Below are positions 23,437 through 32,500 of a stretch of DNA of 64,000 nucleotides, piece after piece (positions within the stretch are counted from its first letter, which is position 1; the number at the start of each line of letters is the position of its first letter). The DNA comes from an uncultured Oscillospiraceae bacterium (lineage in GTDB: Bacteria > Bacillota > Clostridia > Oscillospirales > Oscillospiraceae), in contig CATMVA010000004.1 in the NCBI GenBank assembly GCA_950075865.1, forward strand, positions 1 through 64,000, given 5' to 3'. Made by a program: the position numbers and the translations under genes. The notes under the pieces were generated by a model. That model was not told the DNA's origin, did no database searches, and saw only the letters and a list, made by a program, of their open reading frames with translations.

Positions 23437-25806
23437 TCATTTCAGAGTGGCTACCGTCACCCCGTCCTCCCCCTCCCCGTACTTGCCGGGGCGGAATGCG
23501 GTCACATAGGGGCTGCGTTTCAGATGCTCCCGGACCTTCTGCCGGACCACCCCGGTGCCCTTGCCGTGGATGATGCGCACCTCACTGAGCTTGCCCATAA
23601 CGGCCTGGTCCAGGAAGCGGTCCAGCTCCAGCACGGCCTCCTCCCCCGTCATACCCCTCAGGTCCACCTCATAGGAAGCCCCCAGGCTCCGCAGCTCCCG
23701 GGCGGCCTTCTGGACGATCTTTTTCACCGATTTTTCGGTCTCGCTCTCGGTGACCCGGACCTCCTCCTGGGTGGCGGTGAGCTTCAGGATCCCGGCCTGA
23801 AGCTGGAGGGTGCCGTCCTTCTTCACATCCAGCACGGTGGCGATGGTACCGTGCATTTTCACCAGCTCCACCGAATCCCCCTTCACCGCCGGGCGGGCGG
23901 CGGGGGGCGCCTGTTGGGGCTGGGGGACACCCAGCTTATCCTCGGCCGCGTTCAGGTTATGGCGAAGCTGGGCGCGGGCCTCGTTGATGCGCTGGGCGTC
24001 CTGCTCCTCCTTGCTCTTTTTTCGCATGTCGTCCAGCTCCCGGAAGGTGTCGTCGGCCGCCCGTCTCGCCTCGTCCAGGATGGTCCTGGCCTCGGCCTGG
24101 GCCTTCTCCACCGCCTTGGCGCGCTGCTTTTCCAGGTCGTCCCGGTAGCTTTTGGCCTGGGCCTTCAGCTCCTCGGTCTCCCGCCGAAGAACCCGGGCGG
24201 CCTCGGCCTCCCGCTCCATCTCCTGACGCTGGACGTCCAGCTGGGTGAGCACGTCCTCAAAGCGGACGTTCTCGGCACTCACCCTTTGGGAGGCGTGGTC
24301 GATCACGTGCTGGGGAAGCCCCAGCCGCTGGGAGATGGCGAAGGCGTTGGATTTGCCCGGGATGCCGATGAGCAGCCGGTAGGTGGGAGCCAGGGTCTCC
24401 ACGTTGAACTCGCAGGAGGCATTCTCCACCCCGGGGGTGGTCATAGCATAGACCTTCAGCTCGGCGTAATGGGTGGTGGCGCAAACAAGGGCCCCCAGGG
24501 ACCGTGACTCTTCGATGACGGCGGCGGCCAGGGCGGCCCCCTCCACCGGGTCGGTGCCCGCCCCCAGCTCGTCAAAGAGGACCAGGGTCCTGTCATCGGC
24601 CTCGGACAGAATGCCCACGATGTTTTTCATGTGGGAGGAGAAGGTGGACAGGCTCTGGGCGATGGACTGCTCGTCCCCGATGTCGGCCAGGACCCGGTCA
24701 AAAACAGCCATTCGGCTGTCCCCCGACACCGGGATGTGGAGCCCGCACTGGGCCATCAGCACCAGCAGGCCCATGGTCTTGAGGGTCACGGTCTTGCCGC
24801 CCGTGTTGGGACCGGTGACCACCAGGGTGTCAAAATCCTCCCCCAAACGCAGGTCGTTTTTCACCGCCGTATCCCGGTCCAGGAGGGGATGCCGGGCCCC
24901 CTCGAAAAAGATGCCCTTGGACACGATTTTGGGGGCCATGCCCCGCTGGCGGAGGGAGAGCCCGGCACGGGCGAAGATTTCGTCCAGCATGATAAGGAAA
25001 TCGTGGTCCCGGGCGATATCCTCCCGGTGCCCGGCGCAGTCGGCCGAAAGTTCGGCCAGGATCCGCTCGATCTCCTTCTTCTCTTTGACCTCCAGCTCCC
25101 GCAGCTCATTGTTAGCCTTCACCACCCCCATGGGCTCGATGAAGAAGGTGCCCCCCGAGGAGGACAGGTCATGGACCAGGCCGGGAACCTCGTTTTTGAA
25201 CTCGGACTTGACAGGCACCACGTACCGGCCGTTGCGCTGGGTGATGATGTTCTCCTGAAGGTACTTGGACTGGTTGGAGGAGATCAGCTTCTGCAGAATG
25301 TCCCGGACCTTGGAGGCCGAAGCGCGCATCTTCCGGCGGATGTCGGCAAGCTCGCTGCTGGCCGAGTCGGCGATCTCCTCCTCGGAAAGAATGGAGCCCG
25401 ATATCTTCTCCTCCAAGAACTTGTTGGCGGTGAGGGCGGTAAAGAGGGGGCTCAGAGGGGTCTTCTCTCCCCCGGCGGCGTACTCGATACAGCTCCTGGC
25501 ACACCGGAGGACGGCGGCGATGTCCAGCAGCTCCCGGGTATTGAGGGCGCCCCCCATATCCGCTCGCTGGAGGGAGGCCGCCACCGGCTTCACCCCGCCA
25601 AAGTAAGGCGCCCCCCGGAGAGAGACCATATCCGCGGCAGCCGAAGTCTCGTCCAAGGCCCGGCCCACATCGTCCGGGTCGGTCATGGGGCGCAGGGACA
25701 GGCAGCGTGCCTTGCCCTCCTCAGTGACCGCCTCGGCGGCCAGGAGCTCCAACACCTTGGGAAGCTCCAGGGTCACGATGGATTTTTCAAATAGATCGTC
25801 TTTCAT
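23437..25806 (-). CDS. mutS2: MutS2 family ATPase/endonuclease
   Basis: 789 residues. The MutS-type ATPase core has Walker A GPNTGGKTVTLKT near residue 330 and Walker B LVLFDELGAGTDP. A long charged coiled coil (about 510-640) and a C-terminal Smr domain (VDLRGMTGEEA ... IIHGKGTG, about 715-789) follow. The N-terminal mismatch domain of MutS1 is absent, as expected. MutS2 suppresses recombination and, in Bacillus, rescues collided ribosomes. The start has GAGGTAT upstream. Confidence 0.95.
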   Translation of the reverse strand: MKDDLFEKSIVTLELPKVLELLAAEAVTEEGKARCLSLRPMTDPDDVGRALDETSAAADMVSLRGAPYFGGVKPVAASLQRADMGGALNTRELLDIAAVLRCARSCIEYAAGGEKTPLSPLFTALTANKFLEEKISGSILSEEEIADSASSELADIRRKMRASASKVRDILQKLISSNQSKYLQENIITQRNGRYVVPVKSEFKNEVPGLVHDLSSSGGTFFIEPMGVVKANNELRELEVKEKKEIERILAELSADCAGHREDIARDHDFLIMLDEIFARAGLSLRQRGMAPKIVSKGIFFEGARHPLLDRDTAVKNDLRLGEDFDTLVVTGPNTGGKTVTLKTMGLLVLMAQCGLHIPVSGDSRMAVFDRVLADIGDEQSIAQSLSTFSSHMKNIVGILSEADDRTLVLFDELGAGTDPVEGAALAAAVIEESRSLGALVCATTHYAELKVYAMTTPGVENASCEFNVETLAPTYRLLIGIPGKSNAFAISQRLGLPQHVIDHASQRVSAENVRFEDVLTQLDVQRQEMEREAEAARVLRRETEELKAQAKSYRDDLEKQRAKAVEKAQAEARTILDEARRAADDTFRELDDMRKKSKEEQDAQRINEARAQLRHNLNAAEDKLGVPQPQQAPPAARPAVKGDSVELVKMHGTIATVLDVKKDGTLQLQAGILKLTATQEEVRVTESETEKSVKKIVQKAARELRSLGASYEVDLRGMTGEEAVLELDRFLDQAVMGKLSEVRIIHGKGTGVVRQKVREHLKRSPYVTAFRPGKYGEGEDGVTVATLK

Positions 25807-25852
25807 AATGATACCTCAAACATACATGTGTACACATCAGAGATGCCGCATC

Positions 25853-27910
25853 TCACAAAAACATACTGCCCACCTGGTAGATCAGAAAACTCATCAGATA
25901 GGCCACCGCCACCTGGAAGCAGACCGAGAAGGCGGTCCACTTCCAGTTTTTGGACTCCCGTTTGATCACTCCGATAGTGGCGGCGCAGGGAATATAGAGA
26001 AGGCAGAACACCATCATACAGTAAGCGTTCAGTGGTCCAAAGCCCATGCTGGAAAGACCGGCGTGGACCGCCGCCATACCGGCGGCCGAGTTGACATTGG
26101 CCACCCGGAAAAGGATGGCGGTGGAGGACACCACCACCTCCTTGGCCGAGATACCGGCGATGATGGCCACCACGATGGGCCAGAACCCCAAACCCGCCGG
26201 AGCCATCAGGGGGGCCAGGGCATGGCCGATGACGGCGGCGAAGCTCTCTTCCATGGCGGCGGTGTAGCCCGCCGGGCCGAAGTTCAGCAGGAACCACAGG
26301 AGGATGGAGGCGGCGAAGATGATGGTGCCCGCCTTGGTCAGGTAATCCTTCACCTTCTCCCACACATAGACCGCCACCGTTCGGGACGAGGGCATTTTAT
26401 ATTCGGGCAACTCAATGAGCAGGTCGTTTTTCTCCAGGCCGCGTTTCCGCTCCATAGCGTGGATGACCAGAGCCACCAGCAGGGCTACCACAATGCCGAT
26501 GAGGTACATGGAGTAGGCGGCCGCCATGGCGTATTTCCCGAAGAACAACTGGGAGAAAAGAATGTAGATGGGCAAACGGGCCGAGCAGGACATGAAGGGG
26601 GTCACCAGCATGACCTTGAACCGGTCCCGGCGGCTCTCCAGCGCCCGTGAGGCCATGATGGCGGGCACGCTGCACCCGAAGCCCAGCACCATAGGCAGGA
26701 ACGCCCGGCCCGAGAGCCCCAGCTTACCCATGATGCCGTCCATGATATAGGCTACCCGGGCCATATAGCCCGTATCTTCCAGGAAAGCCAAGGCCAGAAA
26801 GAGTATAAAGATGTTGGGCAGCAGGGTCAGGATGCTCCCCACCCCGGCGATGATGCCGTCAGTGATAAGGGCCACCAGAAGCTCCCCCACCCCCCAGCCG
26901 GTGAGGGTGTCTCCCACAAAGCCGGAAAACCATTCGATCCCCTGCTCGAAGTATCCCGCCAGGAAATCCCCCACCGTGAAGGTCAGGAAAAAGACCAGGG
27001 CCATAATACCCAGAAAGATGGGCAGACCCCACACCGGGTGGACCAGGATCCTGTCGGCATTCTCAGTCAGGGCAGCTTTCTCGGCCCGGTGGACCAGGAC
27101 CTCCTCCATGATCTCCTCGATAAACTCAAACTTCTGGTTGATAATCTCGGTCTCATAGCTCCTGTCCAGCAGGTCAGGCAGCTCCAGGGGATACTTCCGG
27201 GAGATCTCCTCGTCCCCCTCCAGCAGCTTGATGGCGCACCAGCGGTGGTTGGGCAGGTCAGGCCACTTCCGCTTCAGGGCCTCCTTCACTCCGTCGATGC
27301 GGAACTCCATAACCTCGTCATAGACCATGGCAAACTGCTCGTGCTTGGCGGCGTGGCCCGTGTTGCCGCCGTGCCACTCATGCTCATGGATGATGGGGTC
27401 CCGGCGGGGCGCCTCGGCGTGGTGGGCAGCCGCGTGCATCAGCACCTCCAGGCCGGTCCGCTTCCGGGCAGACACCGGGATCACCGGGGCGCCCAGCATC
27501 TCAGGCAGGCGGTGCAGGTCGATCTCCATCCCCCGCTTCTGGACCACGTCCATCATGTTGAGGGCCACCACCACCGGCTTACCCAGCTCCAGAAGCTGGA
27601 GGGTCAGGTACAGGTTCCGCTCCAGGGCCGAGGCATCCACCACGTCAATGATCACATCCACCTCGTCCGAGAGGATGAACTCCCGGGAGACCTGCTCCTC
27701 CATAGTGTAGGAAGTCAGGGAGTAGGTCCCCGGCAGGTCCACCAGACGGATGTTCAGGTCGTGGTCCTTCATGGTACCCTCCACCCTCTCCACCGTGACG
27801 CCGGGCCAGTTGGCCACCTTCAGATTGGCGCCTGTGTATGCGTTGAAGAGGGTAGTCTTTCCGCAGTTGGGGTTGCCGATGAAGGCTACTGTCAGATCCT
27901 TTTTGGCCAT
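25853..27910 (-). CDS. feoB: Ferrous iron transporter FeoB
   Basis: 685 residues. The N-terminal G domain has G1 GNPNCGKTT, G3 DLPGTYS and G4 NMMD. A helical GDI-like domain follows, and then a membrane domain with two Gate motifs (the second begins FGCSVPAIMASRAL) holding the conserved Cys. It takes up Fe(II) with GTP hydrolysis. It begins one base after the feoA stop (feoA-feoB operon). No feoC is seen. Confidence 0.96.
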   Translation of the reverse strand: MAKKDLTVAFIGNPNCGKTTLFNAYTGANLKVANWPGVTVERVEGTMKDHDLNIRLVDLPGTYSLTSYTMEEQVSREFILSDEVDVIIDVVDASALERNLYLTLQLLELGKPVVVALNMMDVVQKRGMEIDLHRLPEMLGAPVIPVSARKRTGLEVLMHAAAHHAEAPRRDPIIHEHEWHGGNTGHAAKHEQFAMVYDEVMEFRIDGVKEALKRKWPDLPNHRWCAIKLLEGDEEISRKYPLELPDLLDRSYETEIINQKFEFIEEIMEEVLVHRAEKAALTENADRILVHPVWGLPIFLGIMALVFFLTFTVGDFLAGYFEQGIEWFSGFVGDTLTGWGVGELLVALITDGIIAGVGSILTLLPNIFILFLALAFLEDTGYMARVAYIMDGIMGKLGLSGRAFLPMVLGFGCSVPAIMASRALESRRDRFKVMLVTPFMSCSARLPIYILFSQLFFGKYAMAAAYSMYLIGIVVALLVALVIHAMERKRGLEKNDLLIELPEYKMPSSRTVAVYVWEKVKDYLTKAGTIIFAASILLWFLLNFGPAGYTAAMEESFAAVIGHALAPLMAPAGLGFWPIVVAIIAGISAKEVVVSSTAILFRVANVNSAAGMAAVHAGLSSMGFGPLNAYCMMVFCLLYIPCAATIGVIKRESKNWKWTAFSVCFQVAVAYLMSFLIYQVGSMFL

Positions 27911-27911
27911 C

Positions 27912-28127
27912 TTACATCACCTCGATCTTTCCCGTGATGCCCCGGCCCATGGCCAACCGGGTGCCCCGGACCTTGACCACCATGATGCCCCGTCTTTTAT
28001 TTTCCAGTACCAGTACCCTGGTGTCCACCGTCATACCCAAGGCCTCCAGCCGGTGTTCCACCTGCTCTGGCAGGTCCATTGCCTTCACCGCGTATTTCTC
28101 GCCCGGTTTTCCCTTGTCTAAAGTCAT
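27912..28127 (-). CDS. feoA: FeoA domain protein
   Basis: 71 residues, a single SH3-like FeoA domain (YAVKAMDLPEQVEHRLEALGMTVDTRVLVLENKRRGIMVVKVRGTRLAMGR in outline). It is a cytoplasmic partner needed for FeoB function. First gene of feoA-feoB. Confidence 0.93.
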   Translation of the reverse strand: MTLDKGKPGEKYAVKAMDLPEQVEHRLEALGMTVDTRVLVLENKRRGIMVVKVRGTRLAMGRGITGKIEVM

Positions 28128-28142
28128 ATGTAATGCGCCTCT

Positions 28143-28898
28143 TTATACCGTAATACTTTTATAAAAATCCAGTGTCCTAAACCCCCGCTCCAGCTGGGTA
28201 AGCAGAAAGCTCTCGGCCGCGTTGGCGAACAGCTCCATGCTGCCCGGGGGCAGGGTGAAGGAGAACAGCCGCTTGGGGTCTCCCCCGGTCACGTGGCGGA
28301 CGGCGGCCAGGGCGGCCCCATCCAGCGGCATGGAGATCCCCTCCTCCCCCAGCTCGGAGCGGCACTCGGCACAGTGGAGCACCCCCTCGGACAGGTTGAG
28401 CCGGGGCCGCTCAGGGGCAGCCTTTCCGCAGACCGCGCAGGCATCCACCATGGGCTCGTAGCCCTCCAGGGCGGTCAGCTTGACCTCAAAGGCCGCCTTC
28501 ACCAGCTCGGGTGGCTTGCCCAGCTTGTCCAGGGCGTACAGGGAGTTGAGGAGCAGGCTCAAAAGCCCCGGGGTCTCCACCCCCTCCTCGGCCACCGCCT
28601 CGGTGACCTCGGCGAAATAGGACCCCAAGGCCAGCTTGGACAGATCCTCCCGCACTCCCCGGAAGTCGTTGAGGGTGGCCGTCTCCTTCAGGCTCAAACG
28701 GTCCTGATAGTCGTACAAGGTCATTTCCGAGAGAACCAGAAGCTGGCTCCCCGCCGCCAGCGGGCTGTTCTTCCTCCGGCAGCCCTGGGCCTTGACAGTG
28801 CGCTTGCCCTGGCCCTCTGCCAGCACGGTCAGAATTTTATCGGATTCTTTGTAATCGACTTCCCGGAGGACAATTCCCCGGCAGACGGTGTGTGCCAA
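28143..28898 (-). CDS. recO: DNA repair protein RecO
   Basis: 251 residues from TTG 28898, chosen because GAGGAGGGG lies just upstream and translation then opens M-A-H-T-V-C-R-G-I-V-L-R, as RecO proteins do. An OB fold spans about 1-80. The Zn site has CAVCGK and LHCAEC (about 150-180). It loads RecA with RecR in gap repair. The start lies inside a small yqzL-like frame that overlaps recO by 70 nt. It is downstream of era, the usual order. Confidence 0.92.
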   Translation of the reverse strand: MAHTVCRGIVLREVDYKESDKILTVLAEGQGKRTVKAQGCRRKNSPLAAGSQLLVLSEMTLYDYQDRLSLKETATLNDFRGVREDLSKLALGSYFAEVTEAVAEEGVETPGLLSLLLNSLYALDKLGKPPELVKAAFEVKLTALEGYEPMVDACAVCGKAAPERPRLNLSEGVLHCAECRSELGEEGISMPLDGAALAAVRHVTGGDPKRLFSFTLPPGSMELFANAAESFLLTQLERGFRTLDFYKSITV

Positions 28899-28996
28899 AT
28901 GTCTTCCCCTCCTCGGTCCCGCAGCGCACAGTACAGACTGTACATCTCGGGCAATCCGGTCTTTTGGAACAGCTCCCAGGCTTCCTTCTCGTTCAT
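28829..28996 (-). CDS. Small YqzL-like protein overlapping recO
   Basis: A 55-residue reading frame, ATG 28996 with GGGAGG upstream. The core AWELFQKTGLPEMYSLYCAL matches the short YqzL-type motif, and yqzL precedes recO in Bacillus. Its last 70 nt overlap the recO start in another frame, so it probably couples recO translation. Function is unknown. Confidence 0.7.
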   Translation of the reverse strand: MNEKEAWELFQKTGLPEMYSLYCALRDRGGEDIWHTPSAGELSSGKSITKNPIKF

Positions 28997-29049
28997 GTCC
29001 AAACCTCCCTCTTTTGAGGTTAGCTTGGGCCGCCCAAGGCAAAATCATG

Positions 29050-29165
29050 TCAGGAAAAATTTACGTCATTACAGGCCGAGGGACGTCATTCGGCTTCGCC
29101 GAATTTAGGAGCCCGAAGACTGAGGCCGTGCACGTCCCAGGCGTATTGTGCCGTTGGCACAAAGC
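29050..29165. repeat. Hairpin-rich block between era and yqzL/recO
   Basis: No gene. It contains ATTCGGC-TTC-GCCGAAT (29083-29100), TTGTGCC-GTT-GGCACAA (about 29146-29162) and ACGTCATT twice. The texture resembles the hairpin block at 20342-20430, and GCGCTTTG occurs in both. It may be a remnant of the same small repeat family. Confidence 0.4.
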
Positions 29166-29170
29166 GCCCC

Positions 29171-30070
29171 TTAGTCCTCCCGGTACCCCATAGTATGGAC
29201 AAAATTCAGATTGTCCCGCCAGTTTTCCTTCACCTTCACCCAGGTCTGGAGGAAAATTTTGGTTCCCATGAACTTCTCCATATCCTCCCGGGCCATGGTG
29301 GAAATCTTTTTCAGCATGGCGCCCCTTTTGCCGATGATGATGCCCTTATGGGAATCCTTCTCGCAGTAGATGGTAGCGTCGCACTCAATGACCCCATCCT
29401 CCCGCTCGGCAAACTTGGTCAGCTCCACCGCCGTGCCGTGGGGCACCTCCTTGTCCAGGCACAGCAGCAGCTTCTCCCGCAGGATCTCGGCGCAGACCTG
29501 CCGCTCGGGCTGGTCGGTGACCTCTCCCGCCGGGAAAAGCCAGGGCCCCTGGGGCAGATAGCCCTCCAGCAGGTCCAGAAGGCCGTTCACCCCGTCCCCC
29601 TCTTTTGCCGAGATAGGCATGACGTGGGCAAACTGGTAGTCCTGGGTGTAGGCGGCGATGACCGCGAGGAGCTTCTCCTTCTCCACCGTGTCGATCTTAT
29701 TGATGACAAGGACAGTAGGGATTTTACGGCGCTTCAGCTCCTCCATCAGCTCGGCCTCGGGCCCGCCCACATTGGGGATAGGCTCCACCAGCAGGAGCGC
29801 GGCGTCCACGTCGGAAACGCTCTGACGGACCACCTCCACCATGTAGTCGCCCAGCCGGGTGCGGGCCTTGTGGAGTCCCGGCGTGTCCATAAAGACAAAC
29901 TGGCTCTCCCCCCGGTCCACCACGGCGCAGATGCGGTTCCGGGTGGTCTGGGGCTTGTTGGAGACGATGGCGATCTTCTCCCCCACCAGAGCGTTGGTGA
30001 GGGTAGACTTGCCCACGTTGGGCCGGCCCACAATGGCGATCATACCAGCCTTGGTCTTTGGTGTGTTCAT
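29171..30070 (-). CDS. era: GTPase Era
   Basis: 299 residues. G domain: G1 GRPNVGKS, G3 DTPGLH, G4 NKID. The C-terminal KH domain includes IIGKRGAMLKKI, which binds the 3' end of 16S rRNA during 30S assembly. GGAGG precedes the ATG. In most Firmicutes era follows ybeY/dgkA/cdd directly; here a lipoprotein and an acyltransferase intervene. Confidence 0.96.
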   Translation of the reverse strand: MNTPKTKAGMIAIVGRPNVGKSTLTNALVGEKIAIVSNKPQTTRNRICAVVDRGESQFVFMDTPGLHKARTRLGDYMVEVVRQSVSDVDAALLLVEPIPNVGGPEAELMEELKRRKIPTVLVINKIDTVEKEKLLAVIAAYTQDYQFAHVMPISAKEGDGVNGLLDLLEGYLPQGPWLFPAGEVTDQPERQVCAEILREKLLLCLDKEVPHGTAVELTKFAEREDGVIECDATIYCEKDSHKGIIIGKRGAMLKKISTMAREDMEKFMGTKIFLQTWVKVKENWRDNLNFVHTMGYRED

Positions 30071-30100
30071 TTTAGGTGATCCTCCTTGTTCAGAGCAATT

Positions 30101-30934
30101 CTATTCGCCGTGGTAGTTGAGGTCATACCACAAAAGTTCTCCGCCGTAATAAGCGTCTATTATAGCAGCTATTTCATCGGGAGCATGATAAGCCTCCCGG
30201 TAGATTTCCCGCCATTCCCCATCGGCAGGTTCTTCCACTACAATCTCCTGCCGGATGGTTCCATCTTCCAATGTTTCTGGGTAGAGAAGCCCAATTCTAC
30301 GGGCCGGAACTAATGTTTCGTTCTCCCATTGAAAAATCTCCACCGTTCCTGATGAGCCAGCTCCATTTGTAAAATTGTAAATTCTCTTTTCCTCTTCGTC
30401 GATCACTAAATCGCCCAAAAATTCTTTCTCCGACACAAACTGTCCCTGCTCTTCATTCCAAACATATAACCCGGAATTGTCATTTTTCGCACCCAAAAAC
30501 CATGTATAGCAAAAATCCATGTACCTGTCAAAGTTGGCATCCAGCAATTTGTGAGAACGTGTCGCAACGCCCTTTTGTTCTATGGTCTGGATTGGTTCTG
30601 TCAAATCGGAGTTTTCCCAAACAGAAAGAATCGAAGTGTATTCATCTTCTCCCTCCTTCTGCATCTCCACTGTCACCAACACCGTGCCCAGCTTGCCCCC
30701 GGTGGGGACTTCAAAAGCATCGTGGGTATCATCGATGGGAAAGCCCCAGAGTTCTTCGACCTCTTCCGTCGGTTCCGACGCCGGAATCAGCGTAGGCTCC
30801 GGGGTTGAAGTGGGCGTTGGAGTAGGCGTCACCACTGGCGTTTCGGCCCCAGGGGCAGAACATGCCGCCAGCAATACAAACCCGGCCAAAAGCAAAGATA
30901 TGGATTTTTCTTTCTTATGGGACAACATATTCAT
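30101..30934 (-). CDS. Lipoprotein of unknown function with Thr-Pro linker
   Basis: 277 residues from ATG 30934, which overlaps the stop of the upstream acyltransferase (ATGA). Signal and lipobox: LLLAGFVLLAACS. A TPTPTPTSTPEPT linker precedes a mostly beta region with DANFDRYMDFCYTWF and YNFTNGAGSSGTVEIF, reminiscent of XAC2610-like beta-propeller fragments. This is a weak resemblance. It is visibly A/T-richer than its neighbours, suggesting acquisition. Co-translation with the acyltransferase suggests a shared role at the cell surface. Confidence 0.7.
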   Translation of the reverse strand: MNMLSHKKEKSISLLLAGFVLLAACSAPGAETPVVTPTPTPTSTPEPTLIPASEPTEEVEELWGFPIDDTHDAFEVPTGGKLGTVLVTVEMQKEGEDEYTSILSVWENSDLTEPIQTIEQKGVATRSHKLLDANFDRYMDFCYTWFLGAKNDNSGLYVWNEEQGQFVSEKEFLGDLVIDEEEKRIYNFTNGAGSSGTVEIFQWENETLVPARRIGLLYPETLEDGTIRQEIVVEEPADGEWREIYREAYHAPDEIAAIIDAYYGGELLWYDLNYHGE

Positions 30935-32007
30935 CCTTTCCTTATCACCCGCGCCAGTCCCCTCCTCACCCACTCCACGATCTGGGCCGCCAGAGCCGAG
31001 CAGAGGAACACCGCCGGGACCATCACCGGGAACCAAACCAGCCTGTCCAGCATACCGGGGACCCTGGCCGTCAGGATGGGATAGAGGGCCATATCGAAGC
31101 ACCAGGACAGCAGGTAGATCCCCAAAGAGAGCCCAGCGCATTTTCCCACGATCCACCGGAGCCAGCCGGGGGCCTTCTCCATCGGGATCTGCCGCAGGAG
31201 CAGGAAGAGCAGAAATGCCTCGGCCACCACGAAGGGACCGCCGTAGTCCAGGATCCGCCCCCACACGAAAACGTGGGCGGGGTTATAGACGCCGATCAGG
31301 TAGGCCGTCCCGCCCGCCAGCGCCGTGACCGCCAGCAGGGCGGCCACGGTCTTTTTCCAGTCAGGCCGGGGCTGATACTCCCCCAGCCAGGCCCCCAGGA
31401 AATAGTAAAGCAGGGGGTAAAACCCCGCCCACCAGCCGGGCAGAACGTTCCCCAGGTCATTGGCAACGGTGGGCAGGATGTTCCCCAGATCGTTGGTAAC
31501 TGCGGGCAGGGTGACCAGCACCAGCAGTGTACCGATGAGGGCCAGCCTGCCCCTTTTTCCCTCCAGCCCCTTCCAGATCAGGTTCAGAAAAGGGATCAGA
31601 AGAAAGAGTCCGATGTACATTTCGATATACCACCCGTAGGGGGCGGCGGTGTAGCCCAGCAGCTCCTTCCACACATCCCCCAGACGCAGGGTCTCCCCAC
31701 CGCATGCCCGAACCCCCAGGCACACAAGGCCGCAGAGCAGGTAGGTCATCAGGATCCGGACAATGCCCCCGTAATACCGCCGGGAAAGCTCCTTTTTCCG
31801 GCACAGATACCCGGTGAGCAGCAGAAACAGGGGCACGCAGGTCATAAAGCCCATCCGCATCATGCACATCAGGAGCATCCGCTTGCCCACCATGGGCTGA
31901 ACATAAAACCCGATGCGGGAGAAAAAGTGGACCGACAGCACCAAGAAGGCCGCTGTTGCCCGGATCAGGTCCAGCCCGGGATCCCGGGGCTTTTTTACCT
32001 CTGTCAT
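30931..32007 (-). CDS. Membrane acyltransferase, acyltransferase-3 family (OatA-like membrane part)
   Basis: 358 residues with about ten membrane helices. It opens GLDLIRATAAFLVLSVHFF, the R-x(8)-V-x(2)-H signature of the family, and has a long basic loop near RKKELSRRYYGG. It lacks the extracellular SGNH domain of full OatA. Likely role: acylation of a surface polymer. It sits 4 nt downstream of ybeY within the housekeeping cluster and overlaps the lipoprotein gene by 4 nt. Confidence 0.85.
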   Translation of the reverse strand: MTEVKKPRDPGLDLIRATAAFLVLSVHFFSRIGFYVQPMVGKRMLLMCMMRMGFMTCVPLFLLLTGYLCRKKELSRRYYGGIVRILMTYLLCGLVCLGVRACGGETLRLGDVWKELLGYTAAPYGWYIEMYIGLFLLIPFLNLIWKGLEGKRGRLALIGTLLVLVTLPAVTNDLGNILPTVANDLGNVLPGWWAGFYPLLYYFLGAWLGEYQPRPDWKKTVAALLAVTALAGGTAYLIGVYNPAHVFVWGRILDYGGPFVVAEAFLLFLLLRQIPMEKAPGWLRWIVGKCAGLSLGIYLLSWCFDMALYPILTARVPGMLDRLVWFPVMVPAVFLCSALAAQIVEWVRRGLARVIRKG

Positions 32008-32011
32008 GCCG

Positions 32012-32500
32012 TCATCCCCTTGCGATCCCCAGCTTGTCCAGGATGAATTCCTCCCGCTCCCGCATCTGGGCCTTCATGGGGCCGTCGTCCATGTGGTCAT
32101 AGCCCAACAGATGCAGGATGGAGTGGACCGCCAGGTAGGCGCACTCCCGCCGGGGCCCGTGGCCGTATTCCTCCCCCTGGCTTTTCACCCGGTCCAGGTT
32201 CAGCACCATGTCCCCCAGAGGGATCAGGTGGGTGGCCGGGTCGGCGTCCTTCTCCGAAGGCTTGTCCCCCGGCTTCAGGTCAAACATGGGGAAGGAGAGC
32301 ACATCGGTGGGGGCATCCACCCCCCGCTCGGCCAGATTGATGGCCCGGATACCCCCATCGTCGGTGAAAAGGATGTTGATCTCGCAGGGCTCGGCCAACC
32401 CTTCGGCGGCCAGAGTGGCGGGAATGACCTCCCACAGCAGCTCCTCGATTTCAGCAACGTTCTCCTCCAGGTCGGAGGAAAAAAGGATCTCATGGTTCAT
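32012..32500 (-). CDS. ybeY: Endoribonuclease YbeY
   Basis: 162 residues. Signature AVHSILHLLGYDHMD (HxxxHxxGYDH, three His binding Zn). It takes part in 16S rRNA 3'-end maturation and 70S quality control. The start overlaps the phoH stop by four bases. Confidence 0.95.
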   Translation of the reverse strand: MNHEILFSSDLEENVAEIEELLWEVIPATLAAEGLAEPCEINILFTDDGGIRAINLAERGVDAPTDVLSFPMFDLKPGDKPSEKDADPATHLIPLGDMVLNLDRVKSQGEEYGHGPRRECAYLAVHSILHLLGYDHMDDGPMKAQMREREEFILDKLGIARG

